From contig NZ_CP113068.1 in NCBI RefSeq assembly GCF_026625885.1, positions 4,278,001 through 4,342,000 of the forward strand: 64,000 bases of DNA, read 5' to 3'. Numbering within the stretch: the stretch's first letter is position 1; each line of letters opens with the position of its first letter. The translations under genes were made by a program, and so were the position numbers. This document shows, in pieces, positions 1 through 7,428 of the stretch. This DNA is from Roseateles sp. SL47. Lineage in GTDB: Bacteria; Pseudomonadota; Gammaproteobacteria; Burkholderiales; Burkholderiaceae_C. The notes under the pieces were generated by a model, which ran no database searches, was not told the DNA's origin, and saw only the letters and a program-made list of their open reading frames with translations.

Positions 1-552
1 GGTCTGCAGTCCGGTGGGGAAGCCCATCGTTTGCTGGCCATAGGGCTGCTGGCCAAACGGCTGCTGGCCATAGGACTGCTGCTGGCGCTGCAGCCCCTGG
101 TAGGCCTGCATGGCGTTGTACAGGCCACCGGAGAGCTGCATCAGGTTCTGCAGTTGGCCGAACAGGTTCTGCACATTGCCGTTGGCATTGCCCAGGCCAC
201 CGGTCTGCGGACCCACCATGCAGTTGTAGCTGGGCATCGCGCCCATGCCCTCGCCCATCAGCTGCATCAGCTGGCTGGCCATGTTCAGCAGCTGCGTGGT
301 GGGCTGCTGCTGTTGCTGGTAGGGCTGGTTCATGCTGATCTGCGGGAACTGCATCAGGTTGGACCACGGCGTGGCGCCCCCCTGCTGGTTCTGCGCCTGA
401 TCGAGCTGGTCGCGCAGCGCCTGGTTCTCGGTCTTGAGATTGGCGATGTCGCGATCACGATTGCGGATCTTGGACTTCAGATTGTTGACGCCGGGCATCA
501 TCAGCGCTTCGCCGGTGAGCACGCCGGCGGCGCCGGCCAGAACTGGAACCAT
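1..552 (-). CDS. Gln/Met-rich T3SS-locus protein, partial (runs off left edge)
   Basis: The frame opens at an ATG at 552 and is still open at the window edge, so at least 184 codons are present and the C terminus is missing. I do not recognise the family. Residues about 22-55 are rich in Lys, Arg, Asp, Glu and Gln with heptad-like spacing, which suggests a short coiled coil. The rest is rich in Gln, Met, Asn and Gly, with a Gln run near residue 80 and repeats of the form GQQPYGQQ close to the edge. There is one Cys and no signal peptide or membrane segment. The gene lies 36 bp downstream of the needle-like gene as the last visible member of the minus-strand T3SS operon. A secreted component (harpin-like or translocon accessory) is likely from composition and position only. 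Confidence 0.6.
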   Translation of the reverse strand, partial: MVPVLAGAAGVLTGEALMMPGVNNLKSKIRNRDRDIANLKTENQALRDQLDQAQNQQGGATPWSNLMQFPQISMNQPYQQQQQPTTQLLNMASQLMQLMGEGMGAMPSYNCMVGPQTGGLGNANGNVQNLFGQLQNLMQLSGGLYNAMQAYQGLQRQQQSYGQQPFGQQPYGQQTMGFPTGLQT

Positions 553-588
553 GTTGATTCTCCGTGTGAGTGAATGGGAGGCCCTGGC

Positions 589-804
589 TTAGACCAGACC
601 CTTCATCGAATCGACCATCGCCTTCGCCGTCTTGCCGATCATTTCGGCAAAGGTGCGGATGACGGTCAGCATCGCCTGTTGCATGATCTGCTCGACGGCT
701 TGGGCGTTCTGCGCGCCTTCCATCTGCAGCCCCTGGTTGTTGATGCCCATGAGCTGCGACTGTCCGGAGGACAGGTTGCTCATCGAACCACCGCTAACGT
801 CCAT
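589..804 (-). CDS. small T3SS needle/pilus subunit candidate (SctF/HrpY-like)
   Basis: This is a 71-residue protein without Cys or signal peptide. I chose the ATG at 804 because a purine-rich AAGGAAG lies just upstream; a longer frame to 879 has no such site. The N-terminal third is rich in Ser, Gly, Asn and Gln. The C-terminal half is one predicted amphipathic helix ending in KAMVDSMKGLV, the build expected of small helical needle or Hrp-pilus subunits, which polymerise outside the outer membrane. It follows genes that look like the needle co-chaperone pair (E-like at 1322, G-like at 896), and needle subunits are normally encoded beside them. The typical needle PxxP turn is not evident, so the assignment rests mainly on size, composition and position. 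It could instead be another small secreted T3SS protein. Confidence 0.5.
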   Translation of the reverse strand: MDVSGGSMSNLSSGQSQLMGINNQGLQMEGAQNAQAVEQIMQQAMLTVIRTFAEMIGKTAKAMVDSMKGLV

Positions 805-895
805 GACGTCTTCCTTTACAAGAGATGAGTGGACAAGCCACCCGTTGCGATACGGCGGGCCTGAGCCCGCCAGCCACATGGCCGGTCCGCCTCGC

Positions 896-1288
896 TCAGC
901 TCACCAGTTCAGGTTGCTTGTGGAGCAGCTCCAGCATGTTGTTGGCCGTCTCGCGCACCGCGGTGTTGTCGGTGGTGGCGAGCAGGCCCTCGATGGCGCG
1001 CTTGCCGTCGGCGTCCCCCGCCAGCAGCAGGGAGATGGCCAGCGCCAGCCGGGCTGGTTCGTCGTTGGGGTTGCGGTGCACGTATTCGCTCAGGCTGCCC
1101 TTGGCCACGTCGGTGGCGCCGGCCATGCCGGAGACCACCGCGCGGCAGACCTGGAATTGCAGCGGCTCGGCCAGCGTGGACTCCACCACGTCGCAGATTT
1201 CGTTGCCGTCTTCCATCTCGCGGTACACCAGCCCCAGCAGGCCGACGGCCATCAGGTTGCGATACAGATGGGTGAAATTGAGTTCCAT
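896..1288 (-). CDS. TPR-like T3SS protein (SctG/HrpB1-HrpK type)
   Basis: This is a 130-residue helical cytoplasmic protein starting at ATG 1288, with GGAGGA about 6 bp upstream. The pattern NPNDEPARLALAISLLLAGD at residues about 75-95 is a TPR-like helix pair, preceded by another helical repeat around VYREMEDGNEI. Families with this size and fold in T3SS operons are the YscG needle chaperone and the HrpB1/HrpK proteins. Its neighbours are a YscE-sized protein upstream and a needle-sized protein downstream. That arrangement fits a needle chaperone that keeps the subunit soluble in the cytoplasm before export. The family is inferred from fold and context, since no sequence search was possible. 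Confidence 0.6.
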   Translation of the reverse strand: MELNFTHLYRNLMAVGLLGLVYREMEDGNEICDVVESTLAEPLQFQVCRAVVSGMAGATDVAKGSLSEYVHRNPNDEPARLALAISLLLAGDADGKRAIEGLLATTDNTAVRETANNMLELLHKQPELVS

Positions 1289-1321
1289 GAAGTCCTCCGG
1301 AATCGGTTGGGGCCGCTTGGC

Positions 1322-1591
1322 TCAGAACACCAGGGCCACGCCGTGGATGCTTTCCCACACCTGGCGGACCACCCGCTCGGAGGCCTGGAAGCCGCGCAGC
1401 AGGCGGGAGATCAGGTGGCGCTGGCTCTCCTCCTTGGCGGAGGCCAGCATCTTGTCGGTGGCTTCACCCACGGACTGGAAGTACTTGACGATGGCGCGCG
1501 CCCGGTCACCCGTGGTGTCCTCGGAGAGCGTCTTCTCCAGGTTGGACATGTCGGCGAAGATCGATTGCTCCATGGCGGTGGATGGGTTCAT
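1322..1591 (-). CDS. small helical T3SS protein (SctE/YscE-like co-chaperone candidate)
   Basis: This is an 89-residue all-helical protein. The ATG at 1591 has AAGGAG upstream and overlaps the sctD stop codon by 4 bp (ATGA), so it is translationally coupled. Residues 15-60 form one helix rich in Glu, Lys and Ala; residues 60-85 form a second containing HLISRLLRGFQASERVV. YscE/EscE-type co-chaperones are 65-90 residues, are helical hairpins and are encoded just after sctD, which matches length, fold and place. With the TPR protein and needle-like protein downstream it would complete an E-G-F set. Sequence identity within this family is always low, so the call is mainly positional. Confidence 0.5.
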   Translation of the reverse strand: MNPSTAMEQSIFADMSNLEKTLSEDTTGDRARAIVKYFQSVGEATDKMLASAKEESQRHLISRLLRGFQASERVVRQVWESIHGVALVF

Positions 1592-2627
1592 CTCTGGCTC
1601 CTTGCACTGGTCTGGGGTAACCCGAGGTCGGAGTCCTTCAACTCCTCGACGGGCGGGTTGGTGAATGACAGATGTTTCGTACCGTCGCGCGTCTGCACAT
1701 AGGCCATGCCGGAGGACTCCAGCATGGCGCCCACGGGCGTGCGCGGCGCAGGTGGCAGGTCGGTGACCTGCAGGCGAATGGCGCGGACCAGCGGCGCCAG
1801 GTCCGCGGCGATGCGGCCCGCCGCCACACGCAGGCGGTCGGCGCGCACTGCGGCACCTTCGATGACGAAGTCGCCGGCGGCCACGTGCCGGACCGTGACC
1901 TGCGGTTCGTCCAGCGCTTCGGTAATGCTCTGCGCAATGTCGGTGGCCGCGGCATAACGCCGCAGCACCAGGCCGCGCGGCAGCGCGTCGAGCGCCGCAT
2001 TCAGTTGGGCCACCTCGGCGGGCGTGGCCAGCAGCCCCTCGACAATCGCGCCGCCGGCCCGCTCGCGCACCACCACGCCCTGCACCCGGGCGACGGTGAC
2101 CGCCTTCTGGGCCTGGGCCAGCGGGGACGGTGGCGGCACCCGGGCCGCCGCATCGCTGGCCACCCCGGTGGCCACGACGGTGAAAGCCCCCGCCAGCAGC
2201 GCGGCGCAGGCCGTGGCGGCCCACATCAGCCAGGGGCGCCGGCGGGTGTCCGCGGCGGGTTGGTCCGTCCCGGACGGCGAGGCGGCGGTCGGCCCCCCGC
2301 CTTCGCGACGGGACGCAGCAGGCGGTCCAGCAGTTCCAGGTCGGACGGCCAGGTCGAGGCATCCGCGGGGCCGACACACAAGGCCGTGCCGCCGAACTGG
2401 CGGGGCATCAAGTCGATCGCGAGGTCGCCGGTCGCGGCGTCGGCGACTGACCAGTGGGCGCTGTACACGTTGTCGGCTCCTTCCCGGATGTCCAGGACCA
2501 GCATCTCTCCGGTCCAGTCGAGCAGCCGGATGTCCGCGTCCGCGTCGGCGGAGATGGCATGCCGGCCTGGCGGCAAGAGTAAGTCGGTGCCGGCATGGCG
2601 GCCGGTCAATACACGAAGCCGATTCAT
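1588..2627 (-). pseudogene. sctD: sctD (YscD/HrpQ inner-ring protein), split by a one-base frameshift
   Basis: SctD forms the outer of the two inner-membrane rings of the T3SS base. The first frame (ATG 2627) encodes an FHA-like N-terminal domain (residues 1 to about 100, with RVLTGRHAGTDLLLPPGRH) but ends at 2226. The second frame carries a membrane segment (WLMWAATACAALLAGAF) and periplasmic ring-building domains to 1588. Adding one C to the run of six C at 2293-2298 joins both halves into about 347 residues, the usual family size. On the coding strand the site reads G GGG GGC in the zero frame, the X XXY YYZ shape of a -1 slippery heptamer, so programmed frameshifting cannot be excluded. 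A real deletion or a homopolymer sequencing error is simpler. The start overlaps the sctC stop (ATGA). Confidence 0.85.
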
Positions 2628-4650
2628 GGTTTGCGAACCCCCGCGTTGGATTTGCCGCCGCCGTTGCGCAAGCCATAGCTGCCCGGGTCGGCGAGGCGGT
2701 CCACCAGCGGGCGCACGGGATCCGGCGGCACCATGGGGGCGGGTTCACCACGCCCGTTGCCAGGTACACGCAACCCTGGCAGCGCGGCCGCCGCGGCGGC
2801 GCTCGGCATGGTGGGCGACGGCGCCGGCAGCGGAGCCATCGGCGCGGCCGGCGACGGGGGCGCCAGGGCCGCGCGCGTCTGCGCGGGCACCGGCGTGATT
2901 ACATGCGGCGTCAGCAGGAACATCCGCTCCGACCGCGCCGTATGCTGCTGGCGTTGCCGGAAGGCCGCGCCCAGCACCGGGATGTCCTTGAGCAGCGGCA
3001 CCCCGGTCTCACCGGAGGTCTCGCTGTCCACGGTAATGCCGCCGATCAGCAGGCTCTGCCCTTCCAGCACACGTGCCTCGGTGCGGATCTCGGTGCGCTT
3101 CACGACCGGCACCTGGTCCACGTTGGTGGACTGGAAGCTGCCGTCCTCGATGAAGATGGAGAGCTTGATCGACGCCGGGAACCCGGGCGCTCCCGGCGTC
3201 ACCTGCGGGGTGACCTGCAGCGTGGTGCCGGCCTCGACCTGGAAGAGGTTGACGTCCAGGTTGCCGGCCACCCGCACGCTGGCGATGCGCTTGTCCGACA
3301 TCACCGCTGGCCGGTTGGCCTCCCCCAGCACCCGGGGTTTGGAGATGATGCGCGCGCGGCCATCACCCGCCAGGGCCTGCACACGCGCCATCAGCGAGCG
3401 GCCGGCGTCGGTGAGCAGCGTGGCCACGGTGAAGGGCTGGGTGGAGGTGCCGCTGCCCGTGGTGGCGTCGCCGCCCGACGGACCGCTGACCGAGAACTGG
3501 CCCCGCGTGCCTTGCACGGACCAGTCGACGCCCAAGGCCGAAAGGTTGTCGGTACTGACGTCGATGACGGTGGCTTCCAGCTCCACCTGCACCGGCCGCA
3601 CGTCCAGCGCGCGGATCAGCGAACCGATCTCCTCCATGCGGCGGGCCTTGGCGTAGACGATGACGGCGTTGCTGTTCTCGTCGACCTCGAACACCGGCGC
3701 TTCGTCGTCCGTGTCCTGGTCCAGCGGGCTGCGCACCGCGCGCGGCGCTGGCGTGGCGCCCGACCCTCGGCGGCGCCCTGCGCCGCGCCGTTCTGCAGCG
3801 AGGCCATCAGCCCGCCCTGCTGCTGCATGGCGCCATACATCTGCTGCATGGACCGCGTGGTCGGCGCCACCGAACGCGCCGCGTTCTTCTGGGCCGTGGC
3901 CAGCACCCCGGCCGGGTTCTGGCGGGCGGCGCCGCCGGAGCCGAACACCGAACGCAGGGTCGAGACAATGCCGGTCACGTTGACGCTGCCCATGGCCCGG
4001 TCCCCCGCCGAGGCGTTGGAGAGCGAGAACACTCGGGTGATGCGCCGGTTCTGCTCGATGGCGCCCACGTCCAGCGATTCCACCGCCAGCCCCACCAGCT
4101 CCACATGCCGCGGCGGGCCGTAGACCAGCAGCGTGCTGTTGGTGGAATCCCAGCGGATCGGATAACGGTCACTGGCCAGCCGCAGTGAATCCAGCAGTTG
4201 CACCACCTGCCGGCGCTGGTAGCCCTTGAGGCGGAAGATGCGGCTCTGGATGGCGTTGGCCGGATAGAAGTAGTAGGCCGTGCCGTCGAAGTACCAGATG
4301 AGCGCATAAGCCCGGCACAGGCCATCCAGGAACTGGCGCGCGCTGGTGTCGAAATTGCCGCTGACCACGCCCTCCACGCGCTGGTCGACCACCACCGGCA
4401 CCCCTTGCGAGGACGCGAAGTCATTCAGCACGTCGGCCAGGCGCTTGCCATCGGCACGGTAAACAAAACGCTGCGTGCCGGGGCCGGCGGGCGAGCCAGG
4501 GGCTGCGGTGCCGCCCTGGTCCGCCAGACCGGCCGTGCCACCGGCACCCGCGCTCTGCGCCCATACCTGCGGCACGGGCACCCCCACCGTGGCCAGCGCG
4601 GCCAGGCAGGCCGTGGCGCGCTGGCGCAAACTGCTGGGCGGGGCTTTCAT
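2624..4650 (-). pseudogene. sctC: sctC (outer-membrane secretin), split by a one-base frameshift
   Basis: SctC is the secretin that forms the outer-membrane ring of the T3SS. The N-terminal frame from ATG 4650 has a signal peptide ending near VWAQS, then N0 and N1 domains (ADVLNDFASSQGVPVVVDQ, YYFYPANAIQSR) and a Gly/Gln/Met-rich linker, and runs out at 3616. The second frame (about 3770-2624) holds the last ring-building domain (FEVDENSNAVIVY) and the secretin core (RTEIRTEARVLEGQSLLIGG, PLLKDIPVLG, FLLTPHVI) with a Pro/Ala-rich tail. Adding one base near the GGG at 3764-3766 restores one reading frame of about 675 residues. The start overlaps the hrpB-like stop by 4 bp, so it is in one operon with the regulator. 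Whether the break is real or a sequencing error cannot be told here. Confidence 0.88.
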
Positions 4651-6125
4651 GGCTTGGATCCGTTGCCGCCGGACTTGCCGTGCAGCGTCTCGAACGGCGT
4701 CTCGGCGAAGAGTTCACGGTAGTTCTGCGCCAGCGTGGAGCGGTTGTTCACCCCCCAGCGGCCCGCCACATCCAGGATGCTCACGCGCGAGCCTGTCGCG
4801 CTGGTGGTCTGCAGCTCCGAGCGGATGCGCTCCATACGGCGGCGGCGAATGAATTCAGCCGGTGTCAGGCCCAGGTGGGCCCGGAAGGCCAGTTGCAGCG
4901 AACGCTCAGTGACGCCGGCATGCGCAGCCACGTGGCGCACGGACAGGTTGGTGTCCGACAGATGCTCCAGGATGAACTGGTAGGCGCCGCGATAACGCAG
5001 CGGCAGTCGCAGCCGCACCGCATCACCGCCCTCCGCGTCCGTCTCCGCCGGGTTGGCCAGCACGGCCTGGTTGAAGTCGCGCTTGAGCACGTAGAAGGCC
5101 TGCTCCACATGCTGCTTGTAGGCCGCCAGCGAATCGCCAATGCGGCCCTGCGTCTGCAGCAGCTTGGAGCGGCAGTACTGCAGGTCCATCGAATAACGGC
5201 TCTGGCGCACCTGCGACTCGTTGTGCGCCAGCGTGCTCAGCATGTCGAATGCGGCATTCGAGGCCCCACCGGCCATCAGCGCCATCGCGCTTTCGATGCG
5301 GGCATTGGATTCCAGACCCGCCAGGCGCCGGTCCTTCAGCCAGGACAGGCATTCGATGAGCCGGCCCGCATCGCTGATGTCGCTGGCGCCGCAGGCCGAG
5401 GTGATCAACAGCTGCAGGTGCTGCAGCCGGTGGGCGACCAGCACCATGTCACCCACCGATCTCTCCTGCTCCGCGAGCTGGCGGCGCAACGCCACCGGCG
5501 CGGGCATGGTGCCGGCGCGTTCTCGGAAGCTGGTGGCAAGCGCATGGTCGGACAGCTCATCCGAGCGCCGCGCCAGCTGCACGGCGGCCAGTTCCAGGCG
5601 ATGGCATTCCACCACCTGGGCCAGCTGCAACCAGCCCTGCTCTTCACACACGGCGGCGGACGCGGTCACCAGCGTGGCGCCACGGCGGCATTCCCCGAGC
5701 AGTTGCAAGGCGTCCGCCTGGCAGTTCATGGCCTCCACCATCAGGTCCGGCGGCGCGGCCGCGTCGTCCACGATGGAGCGGAAGCATTCAATGGCGCGGC
5801 CCGGGCGGTTCAGGCAGAGAAAGGTCCAGCCCTGGTCCAGCGACGAGCACCACCGCAGCCACTGCCGGGACACGCGCCCATACAGCTTGCGCACGTCCTG
5901 CAGCATCTCCTGCGCTTCCTGTTCGCGGCCCAGCGCCAGCAGCGTGCGGGCCACCATCTGCACCAGCAGCGAGCGCTGGCGGTCCTCCATGTCGGTGGGA
6001 ATGCGCCAGAGGCGGCGCAGGCCGATGTGGGCGGCCTCTTCTAGGTGTCCGCGCAGGATGCGGTCTGCGGTGTCGGGGTCGGCTTCGCGGCAGCGAAGGA
6101 CGCTCAGGGCCAAGGGGATCTGCAT
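4647..6125 (-). CDS. HrpB/HrpX-type AraC-family T3SS activator with N-terminal helical repeats
   Basis: A 492-residue cytoplasmic regulator. The ATG at 6125 follows a GGAGGA site; the extension to 6194 is Arg/Pro-rich and unlikely. Residues about 30-370 are helical TPR-like repeats (ALGREQEAQEMLQDVRKLYG, GRAIECFRSIVDD). Residues 395-480 are an AraC double helix-turn-helix (LSVRHVAAHAGVTERSLQLAF, GLTPAEFIRRRRMERIRSEL). This layout is that of HrpB (Ralstonia) and HrpX (Xanthomonas), about 475 residues, which bind TTCG-N16-TTCG hrp_II boxes. Such boxes precede sctU and the gene at 13682, so these operons are the likely targets. It is first in the sctC-sctD operon. It is clearly paralogous to the regulator at 17345. 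No hrp_II box was found upstream of it. Confidence 0.9.
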   Translation of the reverse strand: MQIPLALSVLRCREADPDTADRILRGHLEEAAHIGLRRLWRIPTDMEDRQRSLLVQMVARTLLALGREQEAQEMLQDVRKLYGRVSRQWLRWCSSLDQGWTFLCLNRPGRAIECFRSIVDDAAAPPDLMVEAMNCQADALQLLGECRRGATLVTASAAVCEEQGWLQLAQVVECHRLELAAVQLARRSDELSDHALATSFRERAGTMPAPVALRRQLAEQERSVGDMVLVAHRLQHLQLLITSACGASDISDAGRLIECLSWLKDRRLAGLESNARIESAMALMAGGASNAAFDMLSTLAHNESQVRQSRYSMDLQYCRSKLLQTQGRIGDSLAAYKQHVEQAFYVLKRDFNQAVLANPAETDAEGGDAVRLRLPLRYRGAYQFILEHLSDTNLSVRHVAAHAGVTERSLQLAFRAHLGLTPAEFIRRRRMERIRSELQTTSATGSRVSILDVAGRWGVNNRSTLAQNYRELFAETPFETLHGKSGGNGSKP

Positions 6126-6213
6126 CGGATGTTTCCTCCGGCTGCGGATTTCACAGGGGGGGTGCGGGTGACCTTCGGGTCGCCGCGAAGCCATGTGCGG
6201 TTATGCGATGGGG

Positions 6214-6275
6214 TTCGCGTCCCGGGACAACGCTTCGGCCGCGCACGCTTGCATCCGCAGCACGGCTTCTAGATT
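6214..6275 (+). promoter_or_regulatory. hrp_II-type promoter of the sctU operon
   Basis: TTCG at 6214-6217 and TTCG at 6234-6237 are separated by exactly 16 bases. After 32 further bases comes TAGATT at 6270-6275, which fits the YANNNT -10 element expected 30-32 bases downstream in Ralstonia and Xanthomonas hrp promoters. The first half is TTCGC as in the PIP box; the second is TTCGG. It lies in the 217-bp divergent gap between the hrpB-like gene and sctU and points at sctU, whose ATG is 67 bp downstream. HrpB-type regulators are known to bind this element; binding here is inferred. Confidence 0.85.
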
Positions 6276-6342
6276 CGCGCGGCGTGATCGAGAAGCCGCG
6301 TCACACGAGGCCTCGGTCTCGACATCCGCAGGAGGGCGGACC

Positions 6343-7425
6343 ATGTCCGATGAAAAGACCGAGAAACCGACACAGAAGCGGCTTCGCGACGCGAAGCGAA
6401 AAGGCCAGCACGCCAAGAGCCAGGACGTCACCGCGGCCATGGTGCTGGGCGCGATGACCGCCTGCCTGGCCGCCGCTGCCGCGATGACGGCCGACCGGCT
6501 GCTCTCGGTGGTGTCGCGCCTGCTGGACGACCTGGGCCAGGTCCGCGCGTCGACCGACCTCATGCCGATGCTGGCACCCATGGTGGGCGAAGGCATCCTG
6601 TGCCTGCTGCCGTTCATCTTCACCGCCATGCTGGCGGGCATCGCGGGCTCGGCGATGCAGGTGGGGCTGAACATCTCGATGGAACCGGTCTCGCCCAAGT
6701 TCGACAAGCTCAACCCCGCGCAGGGGCTCAAGAAGATCTTCTCGATGAAGTCGGTCATCGAGTTCGTGAAGACCGTGGTGAAGGCGCTGGCCATGGCGGC
6801 CGTGCTGTGGAAGGTCATCCTGGACCTGATGCCGGCGCTGATGAGTTCGGCCTACCTGCCGGCCGCCGCCATCGCCGCCGCGGGCTGGGACGCGGTGCTG
6901 CACCTCATCTTCGGTGGTCTGCTGCTGTTCCTGGTGATGGGGCCGCTGGATTTCGGCCTGCAGAAGTTCCAGTTCCTCAAGGACCAGCGCATGTCCAAGG
7001 ACGAGGTCAAGCGCGAGCACAAGGAATCCGAAGGGGACCCGCAGCTCAAGGGCAAGCGCAAGCAGATCGCCCGCGAGATGGCCACCTCCGCGCCGAAGGA
7101 GACCGTGCCCGGCGCCTCGGTGGTGGTGACCAACCCGACGCACTACGCGGTGGCGCTGCGTTACGCCCCTGGCGACACGCCCGTGCCCATCATCGTGGCC
7201 AAGGGCGTGGACGAGGAAGCAGCCGTGATCCGCCGCCTGGCCGAGGAGCACGGCGTGCCGCTGATGGCAGATCCGCCACTGGCTCGCGCGCTCTACACGC
7301 TGCCGCTGCAGGAACCGATTCCGGAGCGCATGTTCGAAGCGGTGGCCGCCATCCTGCGCTGGGTGGCGATGGTCAAGGCCGCCGGTGGCGGCCCCGCGCC
7401 CCGGCAACCTGGCGGAGGCATGTAA
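6343..7425 (+). CDS. sctU: T3SS export-apparatus switch protein SctU
   Basis: A 360-residue inner-membrane protein of the YscU/HrcU/FlhB family that switches export from early to late substrates. The ATG at 6343 follows GGAGGG and begins with the typical MSDEKTEKPTQKRLRDAKRKG start; the in-frame extension to 6193 is untypical. Four hydrophobic segments occupy residues about 30-215. The autocleavage motif NPTH is at about 264-267, within VVVTNPTHYAV, and the cytoplasmic domain continues with IIVAKGVDEEA and PLARALY. Cleavage between Asn and Pro is expected from the family. It is the first gene after the hrp_II promoter, and sctV begins 3 bp after its stop, so they form one operon. Confidence 0.96.
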   Translation: MSDEKTEKPTQKRLRDAKRKGQHAKSQDVTAAMVLGAMTACLAAAAAMTADRLLSVVSRLLDDLGQVRASTDLMPMLAPMVGEGILCLLPFIFTAMLAGIAGSAMQVGLNISMEPVSPKFDKLNPAQGLKKIFSMKSVIEFVKTVVKALAMAAVLWKVILDLMPALMSSAYLPAAAIAAAGWDAVLHLIFGGLLLFLVMGPLDFGLQKFQFLKDQRMSKDEVKREHKESEGDPQLKGKRKQIAREMATSAPKETVPGASVVVTNPTHYAVALRYAPGDTPVPIIVAKGVDEEAAVIRRLAEEHGVPLMADPPLARALYTLPLQEPIPERMFEAVAAILRWVAMVKAAGGGPAPRQPGGGM

Positions 7426-7428
7426 ACC

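Noticed and set aside
1638..2000. Open frames overlapping sctD and sctC as separate genes
   Set aside because: They are alternative-frame shadows; the conserved SctD and SctC parts lie in the frames described.
4680..6044. Long plus-strand open frame of 454 codons opposite the hrpB-like gene
   Set aside because: It is His/Gln/Gly-rich antisense of a well-supported regulator, a common effect of high GC content. The same applies to other long opposite frames, such as those opposite sctV, the effector gene, dsbD and the JDVT-CTERM cytochrome.
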